Source: HyVt-337 sp964428895 (GTDB taxonomy: Bacteria; Planctomycetota; Phycisphaerae; SM23-33). Taken from it: a stretch of 15,829 nt of DNA. The notes beneath the pieces are model-generated. The model did no database searches. It was not told the origin of the DNA and was given only the letters and a program-made list of their open reading frames with translations. Where the stretch lies: NCBI GenBank assembly GCA_964428895.1, contig CAYRZU010000074.1, forward strand, positions 1 to 15,829. Direction: 5' to 3'. Shown here in pieces: positions 8,023 through 15,778 of the stretch (its first letter is position 1; each line of letters begins with the position of its first letter). Made by a program: the position numbers and the translations under genes.

Positions 8023-8051
8023 ATTCTACCCGATTGTTGTCGGGGAGTCAA
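8023..8051 (-). promoter_or_regulatory. Sigma-70 promoter for the CARDB gene, with an inverted repeat in the spacer
   Basis: On the minus strand, TTGACT (8051-8046; 5 of 6) and TAGAAT (8028-8023; 5 of 6) are separated by exactly 17 bases, the best sigma-70 match in the window. The spacer carries an inverted repeat, CCCGA-CAACAA-TCGGG, that nearly fills it, so it could be an operator. Transcription from about 8016 would give a leader of roughly 124 bases before the ATG at 7892. Confidence 0.65.
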
Positions 8052-8138
8052 GGAAGTGTAGAGGCCGATCCCCTTCTTGAAACAGCACTTAGGTAGATGC
8101 CCCCATCCGGCGGGCCCCGTCGCGGCTGGAGGCCGGGC

Positions 8139-9611
8139 TTACGCCGTGAAGGTGGCGCTGATGACCTCTCCGCCGGCCGTGCCGCTGACGAAGAAGTCGA
8201 ACCGGACCTGGGAACCGGTCGCAGCCACCACGCGGGCCACGCGCCAAGTGGCCTGGGCGTCGACGGCGAACACCCCGGTCAGATTCGTCCCGAAACTGGT
8301 CGACGCGAACTGATCGAACGGGCTGGCCGCGTCCGTCGCGACGGAACTGCCCGAAGCGCCAACATCCTCGTTGGGGTTGGTTACCACCAGCATGTCGGCT
8401 GAGTTGGCCAGGAAGTGCGTGTCGATGGCGGTGGCGTAGGCGCCGTCGGCTGTCGGCGAGGTCGGGCTCAGGCCGTCGGCGTGGTGCTGGTGCAACTGGC
8501 CGCTGATGCCGCTGTAGCCGAAGTAGACGCCGTCGAAGCTGCCGGCGTTGTAGCCGGCCTGCCCCGTGGTGTTGCGGACCTGCACGGTAAAGCCGGTCAA
8601 CCCGCTGAAGGTCTCCACGTCGACCAGGGACACGGTGTAGCGCCCTCCGGTGAAGATCGTCCGGTCCGGTTGGGATACCGGCGGGCCGGAGGCATCGACC
8701 TCGGCGGCCAGTTGGCCGACACCCTCGATGGCCAGCACGTCCACCGTCTCGCGGCCGTGCGCGACTTCCGCATCGGCGCTGGTGTCTTCCCGCGCTTGGG
8801 CGTTGAAGGAATCGGCGTCGATGCTCCGCATTCGCAAGTGGGCGCTATCGCGCCCGTATTTGCTGCCCAGGCCGGCCAAAACGGTCGGGGCTTCGGAGAA
8901 GCTGTCGCCCAGGTTGACCTGTCCCCACCGGTTGCTGGTGGCTCGACCGGTCGCGATCGCGTTGAAGGTATGGCCACTCCAGGCGCCCGAGCCGGCCTCG
9001 ACCGCCAGATAGCCGATGGTCTCACGGCCATGGGGGTCGGTCTGGGAATCGGCGTGCTGCATCGTCATGAGGAACCCGCCGGCGGTCTTATCGCGCTGGC
9101 GGGTGTTGACGAACTTGTGGTCGGCGGCCCAATCCCGTGCGGTCTGGACCTGGGTCAGCACCACCGGCGCCGCGGTGAAGGTCTGCTGGAAGTTCACGGG
9201 CCGCCATCGGGGCCCGGTGCTGCTCGTAACGGTGGCGGCGGTGACGGACTCGCCCGCTTCGATCCGCGTGCCATCGGCGAGCGTCCACGAACCGGCTTCA
9301 ATTACGAAGTAGCTGACGGTCTCTTCCATGTGGGCGCCGTCGCAGTTGGGGGCCTCGACCAGGCGAATGCTGAACCGGTTGCTCTTGACGTTGAAGACGC
9401 GGGCCATGGTCTGATGGCTGCCGCGGGCGTGCTGGCGTGTGGCGAAGACCACCGGGTTCTCGTAGGTGCGGCTGAGATTGACCACCTCCGCCCGATGGTT
9501 CACGGCCACTTGCCCGACTTCGGCGATTACCTGGGCGTCCAGGAACAGCCGCGGCTCCAGCGCTTCAAAGCATGGCCGCGTGGGCGAGACGTCGGGTCGG
9601 TTGGCAGACAC
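8139..9611 (-). CDS. LEPR-XLL exoprotein with H-type-lectin-like repeats (copy A)
   Basis: This 490-residue protein is predicted to be exported. FEALEPRLFLDA (15-26) is the LEPR-XLL motif, with no classical signal peptide. Three related modules follow, each with a P-V/T-V-L/F strand and later an E-T-V/I-.-.-L/F-.-.-E-.-G strand: about 37-135 (PVVFATRQ ... ETVSYFVIEAG), 140-235 (PVVLTQVQ ... ETIGYLAVEAG) and 240-310 (PTVLAGLG ... ETVDVLAIEG). The style is that of H-type-lectin-like bacterial repeats, so carbohydrate binding is possible but unproven. The last ~175 residues form a separate beta-rich domain I do not recognise, with FDGVYFGYSGI and GQLHQHH. The start is GTG 9611 with GGAG eight bases upstream. 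The next gene upstream encodes a paralogue of the same length, separated by 145 bases, so the pair arose by tandem duplication. Confidence 0.85.
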   Translation of the reverse strand: MSANRPDVSPTRPCFEALEPRLFLDAQVIAEVGQVAVNHRAEVVNLSRTYENPVVFATRQHARGSHQTMARVFNVKSNRFSIRLVEAPNCDGAHMEETVSYFVIEAGSWTLADGTRIEAGESVTAATVTSSTGPRWRPVNFQQTFTAAPVVLTQVQTARDWAADHKFVNTRQRDKTAGGFLMTMQHADSQTDPHGRETIGYLAVEAGSGAWSGHTFNAIATGRATSNRWGQVNLGDSFSEAPTVLAGLGSKYGRDSAHLRMRSIDADSFNAQAREDTSADAEVAHGRETVDVLAIEGVGQLAAEVDASGPPVSQPDRTIFTGGRYTVSLVDVETFSGLTGFTVQVRNTTGQAGYNAGSFDGVYFGYSGISGQLHQHHADGLSPTSPTADGAYATAIDTHFLANSADMLVVTNPNEDVGASGSSVATDAASPFDQFASTSFGTNLTGVFAVDAQATWRVARVVAATGSQVRFDFFVSGTAGGEVISATFTA

Positions 9612-9676
9612 AAGCGTTTCTCCGGAGATAGATCCACCGCAAGTCGGAGGGCTCGTCGATACCCCTGTTCGTCGTG

Positions 9677-9690
9677 GGCCTGTTCAGGCC
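9677..9690. promoter_or_regulatory. Inverted repeat upstream of copy A
   Basis: GGCCTG-TT-CAGGCC is a perfect 6-bp inverted repeat with a 2-base centre in the 145-bp gap between the two lectin-like genes, about 65 bases before the GTG of copy A. It is compact enough to be a binding site for a dimeric repressor rather than a terminator, and it has no T run. No equally placed repeat is seen before copy B. The function is unknown. Confidence 0.3.
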
Positions 9691-9756
9691 TCACCTTAAC
9701 CCTAGGATACGGATGACCATGGAAGGCTGAAGAAATCCCCGCCCGGGCCGAGCCCG

Positions 9757-11229
9757 TCAGACCGTGAAGGTCTTGCTGATGACCTCGCCGCCGGTCGTGC
9801 CGCTGACGAAGAAGTTCAGCTTGAGCCTGGTGCCGGTGGCGGCGACCACCTGGGCGACATCCCAGGTCTGCTGGGCGTCAACGGCGAACACGCCCGTCAG
9901 CGCCCGGCCGAAATCGGTGGTGGCAAACCCGTCGAACGGTGGGGTCGCGTCGGAAGCAACGGCACTGGCCCAGGCGTCGACGCTCTCGGTGGGCGTCTCG
10001 ACCGTCAACATGTCGCCGATATTGGCCAGGAAATGAGTGTCGATGGCGGTGGCATAGACGCTATCAGCGGTGGCCGACGTTGTGGCCGGGCCGGTGGAGT
10101 AGTGCTGATGAAGTTGACCCGTGATGCCGGTGTAGCCGAAGTAAACGCCGTCGAAAGTCCCCGCGTCATAGCCGGCCAGGCCCGTGGTGTTCATTACGCG
10201 AAGCGTAAAACGGGTCAAGTCGTTGAAGGTGCTGACGTCGACCATCCGGACCGTGTATTGGCTGCCGGTGTAGACGGTTCGGTTCGATTGGGCCACGGGC
10301 GTCTCGGCGGCGGTGATGTCCACCGACAACGGCCCCGTGCCCTGAATGGCCAACACGTCCACGGTCTCGGCCAGGTGGTCGAGTTCGGCGTCCACGGAGC
10401 TATCTTCCCGGGACTGGCCCAGGAAGGAATCGGCGTCGATGCTCCGGATCCGCAAATGCGCGCCGTCCCCGCCGTATTTGCTGCCCAGGCCGCCAAAGAC
10501 GTTGGGGGTCTCGGTGAAGCTGCTGCCCAAGCTGACCTCGCCCCACCCCGAGGTCGTACCGCGACCGGTGGCGATAGCGTCAAAGGTATGCCCGCTCCAG
10601 GTGCCCGAGCCGGGCTCAACGGCCAGATAGCCGATGGTCTCCACGCCGTGGCCGTCGGTAATCGAATCGGCATGCTGCATCGTCATCAAGAAGTCCGAGG
10701 TCCCCTTGCTGTGCTGACGAACGTCCACATACTTGTAGTCCGCCGTCCAATTGACCGCGGTCTGGACCTGCGTGATGATGGTGGGCGCCGTGCTGAAGGA
10801 CTGCAAGAACCTGATCCGAGCCCATCGCGGCGGGGTGCTGCTGGTAACCGTGGCGCCGGTGGCCTTCCGCCCAACCTCAATGCGCGTGCCGTCGGCCAGA
10901 TTCCACGTGCCGGCTTCGACCACCAAGTAGCTGACGGTCTCGGACATGTGGATGCCGTCGAGGTTCGGGGCCTCCACCAGGCGGACGTTGAACCGGTTGC
11001 TCTTGACGTTGAACACCCGCGCGATGGTCTGATGGGGCCCGACCGAGTGCTGTCGCGTGGCGAAAACCACGGGGTTGGTGTAGCTCTGTGAGAGGTCCAC
11101 TTGAACCGCCAAGTGGGTGACCGCCACCTGCCCGACCTCTCCGACCACTTGGGCGTCCAGAAACAGACGGGGTTCCAGGGCCTCGAAACAAGGCCGGGAT
11201 GGCTCGATGTGAGATCGTCTGGCCGACAT
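9757..11229 (-). CDS. LEPR-XLL exoprotein with H-type-lectin-like repeats (copy B)
   Basis: Paralogue of the following gene: also exactly 490 residues, with the same domain order and, by eye, roughly two-thirds identical residues. FEALEPRLFLDA is unchanged at 15-26. The three lectin-like modules are PVVFATRQ ... ETVSYLVVEAG, PTIITQVQ ... ETIGYLAVEPG and PNVFGGLG ... ETVDVLAIQG, and the same unknown C-terminal domain follows (FDGVYFGYTGI, GQLHQHY). No catalytic residues are evident. The start is ATG 11229, preceded by GAGAACCGCTT, which aligns with GAGAAACGCTT before the GTG of copy A, so the duplication included the ribosome-binding region. A candidate promoter lies at 11321-11349, which implies a leader of about 85 bases. 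No clear terminator is seen between the copies, so they may be partly co-transcribed. Confidence 0.85.
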   Translation of the reverse strand: MSARRSHIEPSRPCFEALEPRLFLDAQVVGEVGQVAVTHLAVQVDLSQSYTNPVVFATRQHSVGPHQTIARVFNVKSNRFNVRLVEAPNLDGIHMSETVSYLVVEAGTWNLADGTRIEVGRKATGATVTSSTPPRWARIRFLQSFSTAPTIITQVQTAVNWTADYKYVDVRQHSKGTSDFLMTMQHADSITDGHGVETIGYLAVEPGSGTWSGHTFDAIATGRGTTSGWGEVSLGSSFTETPNVFGGLGSKYGGDGAHLRIRSIDADSFLGQSREDSSVDAELDHLAETVDVLAIQGTGPLSVDITAAETPVAQSNRTVYTGSQYTVRMVDVSTFNDLTRFTLRVMNTTGLAGYDAGTFDGVYFGYTGITGQLHQHYSTGPATTSATADSVYATAIDTHFLANIGDMLTVETPTESVDAWASAVASDATPPFDGFATTDFGRALTGVFAVDAQQTWDVAQVVAATGTRLKLNFFVSGTTGGEVISKTFTV

Positions 11230-11320
11230 AAGCGGTTCTCAGATGACGAAAGGCGGCGCGTTCGGCAGCTCAATGGGCCCGGGGCCTCCTTGCAGATCCG
11301 GGCGGCCAACAGAACATACT

Positions 11321-11349
11321 AGTATACCGCCAGAACCGAAACCGAACAA
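11321..11349 (-). promoter_or_regulatory. Candidate promoter for lectin-like copy B
   Basis: On the minus strand, TTGTTC (11349-11344; 3 of 6) and TATACT (11326-11321; 5 of 6) are separated by 17 bases. The -10 element overlaps a perfect 10-bp palindrome, ATACTAGTAT (11316-11325), an AT-rich island in GC-rich surroundings. Transcription would start near 11314. Confidence 0.45.
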
Positions 11350-11384
11350 GCCCAGTGTGCGTTTGCCCCCTCCGGGTCGGCCAC

Positions 11385-12776
11385 TCAGACGCTCGAAATC
11401 CCCAATGTCGCCGGGGCCGGCGCCGTCCGGAAGAACGCCGATCGCCCCTCGTGCTGGGGAAACTCCGCGTGATAGGCCTGCGCCCAGCGGGCCAGGAATG
11501 CCTCGGCGTCGTCTTCAGCCACCAACGCCCACACACTGCCCCCAAAGCCCGCCCCAAACGCCGACGCCCCGGCCGCCCCGAGCTGCCGGGCCGTCCGGGC
11601 CAGGCACACCTGCTCGGCCACCTGGTTCTTCAGTTGCGTTTCGGTTAAGTGCTGCGAACGGTCGATCAATTCGCCGAATGCCGCCAGATCGCCCGCCGCC
11701 AGCGCCTCGGCCGCGGCGGGAATGATTTCCACTGCCTCGGCATAGAACTGCTCGAATCGGTCCGACAACTCCGCCGGAGAGAACTCTTCGTGCTGAGCGG
11801 ATTGAATGACCTCGCGGACACGGTCAACGCCGTCGGCGCTGCTGGCGACCGCCGCGGCCATGTGCGGGTCGTCGCGGCCCGTTGCTTGGCGCCAGACCTC
11901 CGCGACCGCCACGGTCAGGCGTGACAGGCGGTTGAACTTCTCCCGGGCGTCGCCGGTCTTCTCGGCCGCGACGCCGCTCGAGCCGACCGCGAAGGTGAAG
12001 CCCGTCGGTAACGCCACATTTCGTTCATGGACGACCGGACAGAAGGAGTACACACTCAGCTTGCCCGCCTGGCAGCACAACATAGCGGTGTGGTCCTCGC
12101 TGCCGCCAAAGGTGCCTACGCCGGCGTCGCCGGCCAGCGTGCCGAAGGTCTGGCCGTTCTCGACCGTGCCGAGGTAACCGGCCAGTTCTTCCGGGGAGTG
12201 GATGTTGGAGGTGTACTCGTCGCGCTCGGCCAGGCCGTTGATGTCCGACAGCGTCAGGAACACCGTCACCATCAGGGCGCTGGAGGAGCTCATGCCCGAC
12301 GCAATCGGCAGGTCGCTGGCGACGGCCATCTCCGCCCCACGCAAATCGCCGGCGAAGTTGCGGGCGATCCGCCGGGCCACCGTCATCGGGTAGTTGGACC
12401 AATGGCCGATCGTGGGCTGAAGGCCCGGGTCGATCTCAAACTCGGCCAGGTCCGCCACGTCGCAGGAGGAAACGCGAACGCGTCGGTCGTCCCGCGGGGC
12501 CGCGACCATGCAGAACCCTCGCTCGACCGCCGCCAGCAGGCTCCGCCCGCCGGCGTAGTCGGTATGCTTGCCCAGCACTTCAATGCGCCCGGGCACGAAT
12601 CGTGCCAACACGGCCGTCTCGCCGGCCAACCCTCGGGCGGTCAACTCGGCCGCCGCCTTGGCAAACAGCTCCGTCCGCGCCCCCGCCGCGGCGGGCGTGA
12701 AACCGGCCGCCTGAAGCGCTCCGGCCACCACACCCCCGGCCGCATCGCCTACGTCTTTCAAGGTCAGTGTCATCAT
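11385..12776 (-). CDS. Galactokinase-like GHMP kinase
   Basis: A sugar-1-kinase of the GHMP superfamily (463 residues), which would phosphorylate a free sugar with ATP in the cytoplasm. The galactokinase signature is present in altered form as GRIEVLGKHTDYAGG (63-77); canonical enzymes have N where E66 is and E where K70 is. The ATP-binding loop is PIASGMSSSSA (157-167), the catalytic Asp is probably D228 in GGSEDHTAM (canonical MDQ), and the C-terminal GHMP motif is GAGFGG (408-413). It is about 80 residues longer than E. coli GalK, mostly through an N-terminal extension of about 55 residues. The frame is open to 12860, but that stretch overlaps the terminator of the preceding gene, so ATG 12776 (or 12773) is chosen. 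There is no Shine-Dalgarno, and a promoter ends 8 bases upstream. No other Leloir-pathway gene is in the window. Galactose is the default substrate guess, but the signature changes make another sugar quite possible. Confidence 0.85.
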   Translation of the reverse strand: MMTLTLKDVGDAAGGVVAGALQAAGFTPAAAGARTELFAKAAAELTARGLAGETAVLARFVPGRIEVLGKHTDYAGGRSLLAAVERGFCMVAAPRDDRRVRVSSCDVADLAEFEIDPGLQPTIGHWSNYPMTVARRIARNFAGDLRGAEMAVASDLPIASGMSSSSALMVTVFLTLSDINGLAERDEYTSNIHSPEELAGYLGTVENGQTFGTLAGDAGVGTFGGSEDHTAMLCCQAGKLSVYSFCPVVHERNVALPTGFTFAVGSSGVAAEKTGDAREKFNRLSRLTVAVAEVWRQATGRDDPHMAAAVASSADGVDRVREVIQSAQHEEFSPAELSDRFEQFYAEAVEIIPAAAEALAAGDLAAFGELIDRSQHLTETQLKNQVAEQVCLARTARQLGAAGASAFGAGFGGSVWALVAEDDAEAFLARWAQAYHAEFPQHEGRSAFFRTAPAPATLGISSV

Positions 12777-12784
12777 GGCGGCCC

Positions 12785-12813
12785 ATTGTGGGCAGCCCCC
12801 GGGACGTTGACAA
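12785..12813 (-). promoter_or_regulatory. Promoter for the galactokinase-like gene (leaderless arrangement)
   Basis: On the minus strand, TTGTCA (12813-12808; 5 of 6) and CACAAT (12790-12785; 4 of 6) are separated by 17 bases. The -10 element ends only 8 bases before the ATG at 12776, so transcription should begin at or beside the start codon. This agrees with the lack of a ribosome binding site. Confidence 0.5.
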
Positions 12814-12829
12814 GCGTTCATCGCGCATG

Positions 12830-12864
12830 AAAGCGGGCGGCCCTGGTGTTGCAGGGCCACCCGC
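12830..12864 (-). terminator. Terminator of the SBBP-repeat gene
   Basis: On the minus strand GCGGGTGGCCCTG (12864-12852) pairs with CAGGGCCGCCCGC (12845-12833), 12 of 13 positions, around a 6-base loop. A short TTT follows. The hairpin begins 22 bases past the stop codon at 12887. The T run is short, so termination may be incomplete. Confidence 0.65.
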
Positions 12865-12886
12865 GTGCGATTGTTACGCTAAGCGT

Positions 12887-15778
12887 CTAGACGATCTGGA
12901 CCAGGTACCCGTCGGACAGCCCGGTCAGGGTGTCGTCGAAGCCGCCGGACAGCCAGCCCGGGCTCTCGGTCTGCCCGACCGCGAACAACTGGTCGGCCGC
13001 ATCGACCGCGATGCCGTAACCGGCGTCGTCGCCGGCGCCACCGAGGTAGGTGCCCCACAGCGGGACGCTGTTACGCCGCAGAGCGAACACGAACCCATCG
13101 GTGCCGCCATTGTGGGTGATGTCCGGGCCGCCAAAGGCCCAGCCACCAGCGTCGGTCTCACCGGTGATGAAGACCTTGCGAGTCGAATCGGTCACGATGC
13201 CGAAGCCTCTGTCATCGCCACTGCCGCCAACGTAGGTGCTCCACACGTGCGTGCTGTTCTTGTTGAACTTGGACACGAACGCGTCGATGCCGCCGTTGCG
13301 GGTGGTGTCGAAGCCGCCGGTCACCCAGCCGTCCGACTTGGTGTAGCCGGTGACCAGGATCTTCCGTCGGGCGTCGACCGTCACGTCCCGGGCCGAATCG
13401 TTCTTGTCGTCGCCCAGGTAGGTGCTCCACTTGAAGTTGCCGTTGGCTCGATACCGCGCCAGGAATCCGTCGAGCTTGTCGGAGTAGGTCGTATCGTAGC
13501 CGCCGGCGACCCAGCCGGCCGACTTGGTGTCGCCGACCACGTAGACGTTGAACCGGTTGTCGGCCGCGACGCCAAAGGCCCGATCGACCTTGTTGCCGCC
13601 GATGTAGGTGCTCCAGTAGAACGCCCCACCGCGGCTGAACCGCGCCAGGAAGGCGTCCGAACCGCCACCGTTGTAGGTGGTGTCGTTGCCGAACACCGTC
13701 CAGTTGGGCGAAGCCGTCTCCCCGACAACGTAGATGTTGTTGCGCGGGTTGTCGGCCGTCACGCCGTAGGCAGCGTCCAGATTCGCCCCACCCAGGTACG
13801 TGCTCCACTTGTGGACGCCGTTCTTGCTGAGCTTCAGCAGGAACGCCTCCGACACGCCGTCGAAGGTGGTGTCATAGCCGCCGGAGACCCAGCCGGCCGA
13901 GAAGGTCTGCCCAGCCACGAAGATGCTGTCCTGGGCCAGGTTGACCGCCACGCTGTTGCCGGTGTCGGCATAGGCGCCGCCTAGGAACGTGCTCCACAGG
14001 TGCGCCCCGGTCGGGTCGAACTTCATCACGAAGGCGTCCAGGTCACCGTTAAAGACCGTGTCGTACCCACCGAAAACCCAGGCCGCCGATGCGGTCGAGC
14101 CGGTTACGATCACGTTGCCGAGCGAATCGGTGGCCACGTCGTTAGCGCCGTCTTCGCCGTCACCACCAATGAAGGTGCTGAACACGTGCCAGCCCGGTAA
14201 GGTCTGATCCAGTGCGACCAGATAGCCCATCGTGCCGCCGGTGAAGGTGGTGTTGGCGCCGCCGGAGACCCAACTGTCGGCGTTGGTCGAACCGACCGCG
14301 TAGACGCCGCCGAACGGGCCGGCAGCAATGCCGTTACCGCGATCGACACCCGGGCCGCCCAGATACGTGCCCCAGACTGCCGTACCCGCGGTGTCTATCG
14401 AGAACACGAATGCGTCGAAGTTACCGTTGGGGCTCAGGTCGTAAGCGCCATTGGGCCAGCCAAAGGAACCCAGCCAGCCCGGCGAGAGGGTGTCGCCGAT
14501 GACCAGCAGGTTGCCGGGGACACCGTCGAACGCAATGTCACGCCCGGAATCCCAGGCCGCGCCGCCGAGGTAGCTTAGCCACCCGATGCCCGTGGGCCCC
14601 AGGCCGGGGGCGAACGCCGCCACATAGGCGTCCATCACCCCGCCGAAGGTGGTGTCATGCACGAGGCCAACGCCCAATCCCGGCGAACTGGTCGAGCCGG
14701 TCAGGAATACGCCGCCGCCGAACGTGTCGATGGCCACGGCGCGAGCATCGTCATAGCCCGGGCCGGCGATGAACTCAATGGCGCCCAGGACACCCGTGGC
14801 CACGTCAATCCGTTGCAGTAACGCATCCACGCTCGGAGTGAACGGGCCGAAAGTGGTCTGACCGACCAGGTAGGCCGTCACGCCGTCGGTCTCGATCCCG
14901 TAGCCAATCTCTTGGCCCGGCGAACCGACGTAGGTGTCCCACATCAACGCGTCGGTCACGTCGAACCGCATGGCGAAGGCGTCGTTACTGCCGCCATAGA
15001 CGCCGCCGGTCAGCCAGGTCGGGCTCGTCGTCTGCCCAGCCACGAAATAGTCACCCGTGCCCTGATCGACCGTCACGTCGTGGACGATGTCATCGGAGAA
15101 CCCGCCCAAGAACGTGCCGTTATTCAGCAAACCCCCCGCAGCGGTAAGGTTGATCAGGAACCCATCGGTGGCGCCGTTGTAGGTGGTGTCGTAACCGCCG
15201 GTCAGCCAGCCGGGGCTTGAGGTCCGGCCGGCCACGTACAACTCGCCGGTGATCATATCCATATCCACGCTCAAGGCCCGGTCATCACCGGCGCCGCCCA
15301 GGAAGGTGCTCCACAGGACAACGCCCGTGGCGCTGTACTTGGCCGCGAAGCCGTCGTAGACGCCCTCGTTGATGCCGTCGAACGAACCGGTCACCCAGTT
15401 GGGGCTCGTGCTCTGCCCGACCACGTAGCTTTCGCCAAAGGGATCGACCACCACGTCGAAGGCCTCGGTCATGTCGCCGCCGCCGATGTACGTGCTCCAG
15501 CCCAGCGTGGGGTCGATAATCAGCCGACGCCCCGGGCTGTAGTCGCCCGTGATCTCGAAGGTGTAGGTATTGGCGTCCAGCAGCTTAAAGCCGCCCGAAA
15601 CCGCCACCTGCTCGCCGTCGACCATCTGATAGATGTAGGGCGCATCGTCGACCAGCTCGCCCACATCGGTCTGAATGTGCAGGGCGCCGGCCTCGTCGAT
15701 GGACAGGCCGTTGACGCCGTCGTAGCTGACCACGATCTGCGAGAAATCGGCGAAGGACCCGACCACGAACTCATATGT
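12887..15778 (-). CDS. SBBP beta-propeller repeat protein, 5'-truncated
   Basis: About 963 codons are open and the gene lacks its beginning. The first ~90 residues (TYEFVVGSF... to IIDPTLGWS) match the end of the domain that normally precedes SBBP repeats in bacterial exoproteins. Fourteen SBBP repeats of about 55-70 residues follow, most marked by W-S-T-Y/F-L-G-G, then G-.-A-V-D and V-.-G-.-T-.-S-.-G-W, and ending D-A/G-F; repeats 4-6 are the most diverged. The protein ends inside repeat 14 with no anchor. Fourteen repeats could make two seven-bladed propellers. The family is secreted or surface-bound, but any signal peptide or LEPR-XLL motif would lie in the missing part. Two in-frame TGA codons (15779-15787) stand immediately before the homology, and no other frame restores it. 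GTG 15766 is the first possible start, but I see no good ribosome binding site, so a broken or misassembled gene is more likely than a real start there. Confidence 0.8.
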   Translation of the reverse strand, partial: TYEFVVGSFADFSQIVVSYDGVNGLSIDEAGALHIQTDVGELVDDAPYIYQMVDGEQVAVSGGFKLLDANTYTFEITGDYSPGRRLIIDPTLGWSTYIGGGDMTEAFDVVVDPFGESYVVGQSTSPNWVTGSFDGINEGVYDGFAAKYSATGVVLWSTFLGGAGDDRALSVDMDMITGELYVAGRTSSPGWLTGGYDTTYNGATDGFLINLTAAGGLLNNGTFLGGFSDDIVHDVTVDQGTGDYFVAGQTTSPTWLTGGVYGGSNDAFAMRFDVTDALMWDTYVGSPGQEIGYGIETDGVTAYLVGQTTFGPFTPSVDALLQRIDVATGVLGAIEFIAGPGYDDARAVAIDTFGGGVFLTGSTSSPGLGVGLVHDTTFGGVMDAYVAAFAPGLGPTGIGWLSYLGGAAWDSGRDIAFDGVPGNLLVIGDTLSPGWLGSFGWPNGAYDLSPNGNFDAFVFSIDTAGTAVWGTYLGGPGVDRGNGIAAGPFGGVYAVGSTNADSWVSGGANTTFTGGTMGYLVALDQTLPGWHVFSTFIGGDGEDGANDVATDSLGNVIVTGSTASAAWVFGGYDTVFNGDLDAFVMKFDPTGAHLWSTFLGGAYADTGNSVAVNLAQDSIFVAGQTFSAGWVSGGYDTTFDGVSEAFLLKLSKNGVHKWSTYLGGANLDAAYGVTADNPRNNIYVVGETASPNWTVFGNDTTYNGGGSDAFLARFSRGGAFYWSTYIGGNKVDRAFGVAADNRFNVYVVGDTKSAGWVAGGYDTTYSDKLDGFLARYRANGNFKWSTYLGDDKNDSARDVTVDARRKILVTGYTKSDGWVTGGFDTTRNGGIDAFVSKFNKNSTHVWSTYVGGSGDDRGFGIVTDSTRKVFITGETDAGGWAFGGPDITHNGGTDGFVFALRRNSVPLWGTYLGGAGDDAGYGIAVDAADQLFAVGQTESPGWLSGGFDDTLTGLSDGYLVQIV
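12890..15510 (-). repeat. Fourteen tandem SBBP coding repeats
   Basis: Repeat units of about 165-205 bases encode the W-S-T-Y-L-G-G modules of the SBBP protein. The downstream units (repeats 9-14, about 12890-14010) are the most regular and share short DNA stretches such as GTGCTCCAC (plus strand) at each W-S-T position. Confidence 0.85.

Noticed and set aside
8415..11091. Long plus-strand open frames opposite the two lectin-like genes
   Set aside because: They are antisense shadows caused by high GC third positions. The minus-strand frames carry the LEPR-XLL motif and conserved modules in both copies.
12777..12860. Longer N-terminus of the kinase starting at 12860
   Set aside because: It would overlap the terminator hairpin of the SBBP gene and the promoter. 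The added residues look non-coding and no ribosome site precedes any of those starts.
4998..15510. Repeated blocks as a CRISPR array
   Set aside because: The periods are 390-393 and about 165-205 bases, in frame and protein-coding, without short conserved repeats separated by unique spacers.
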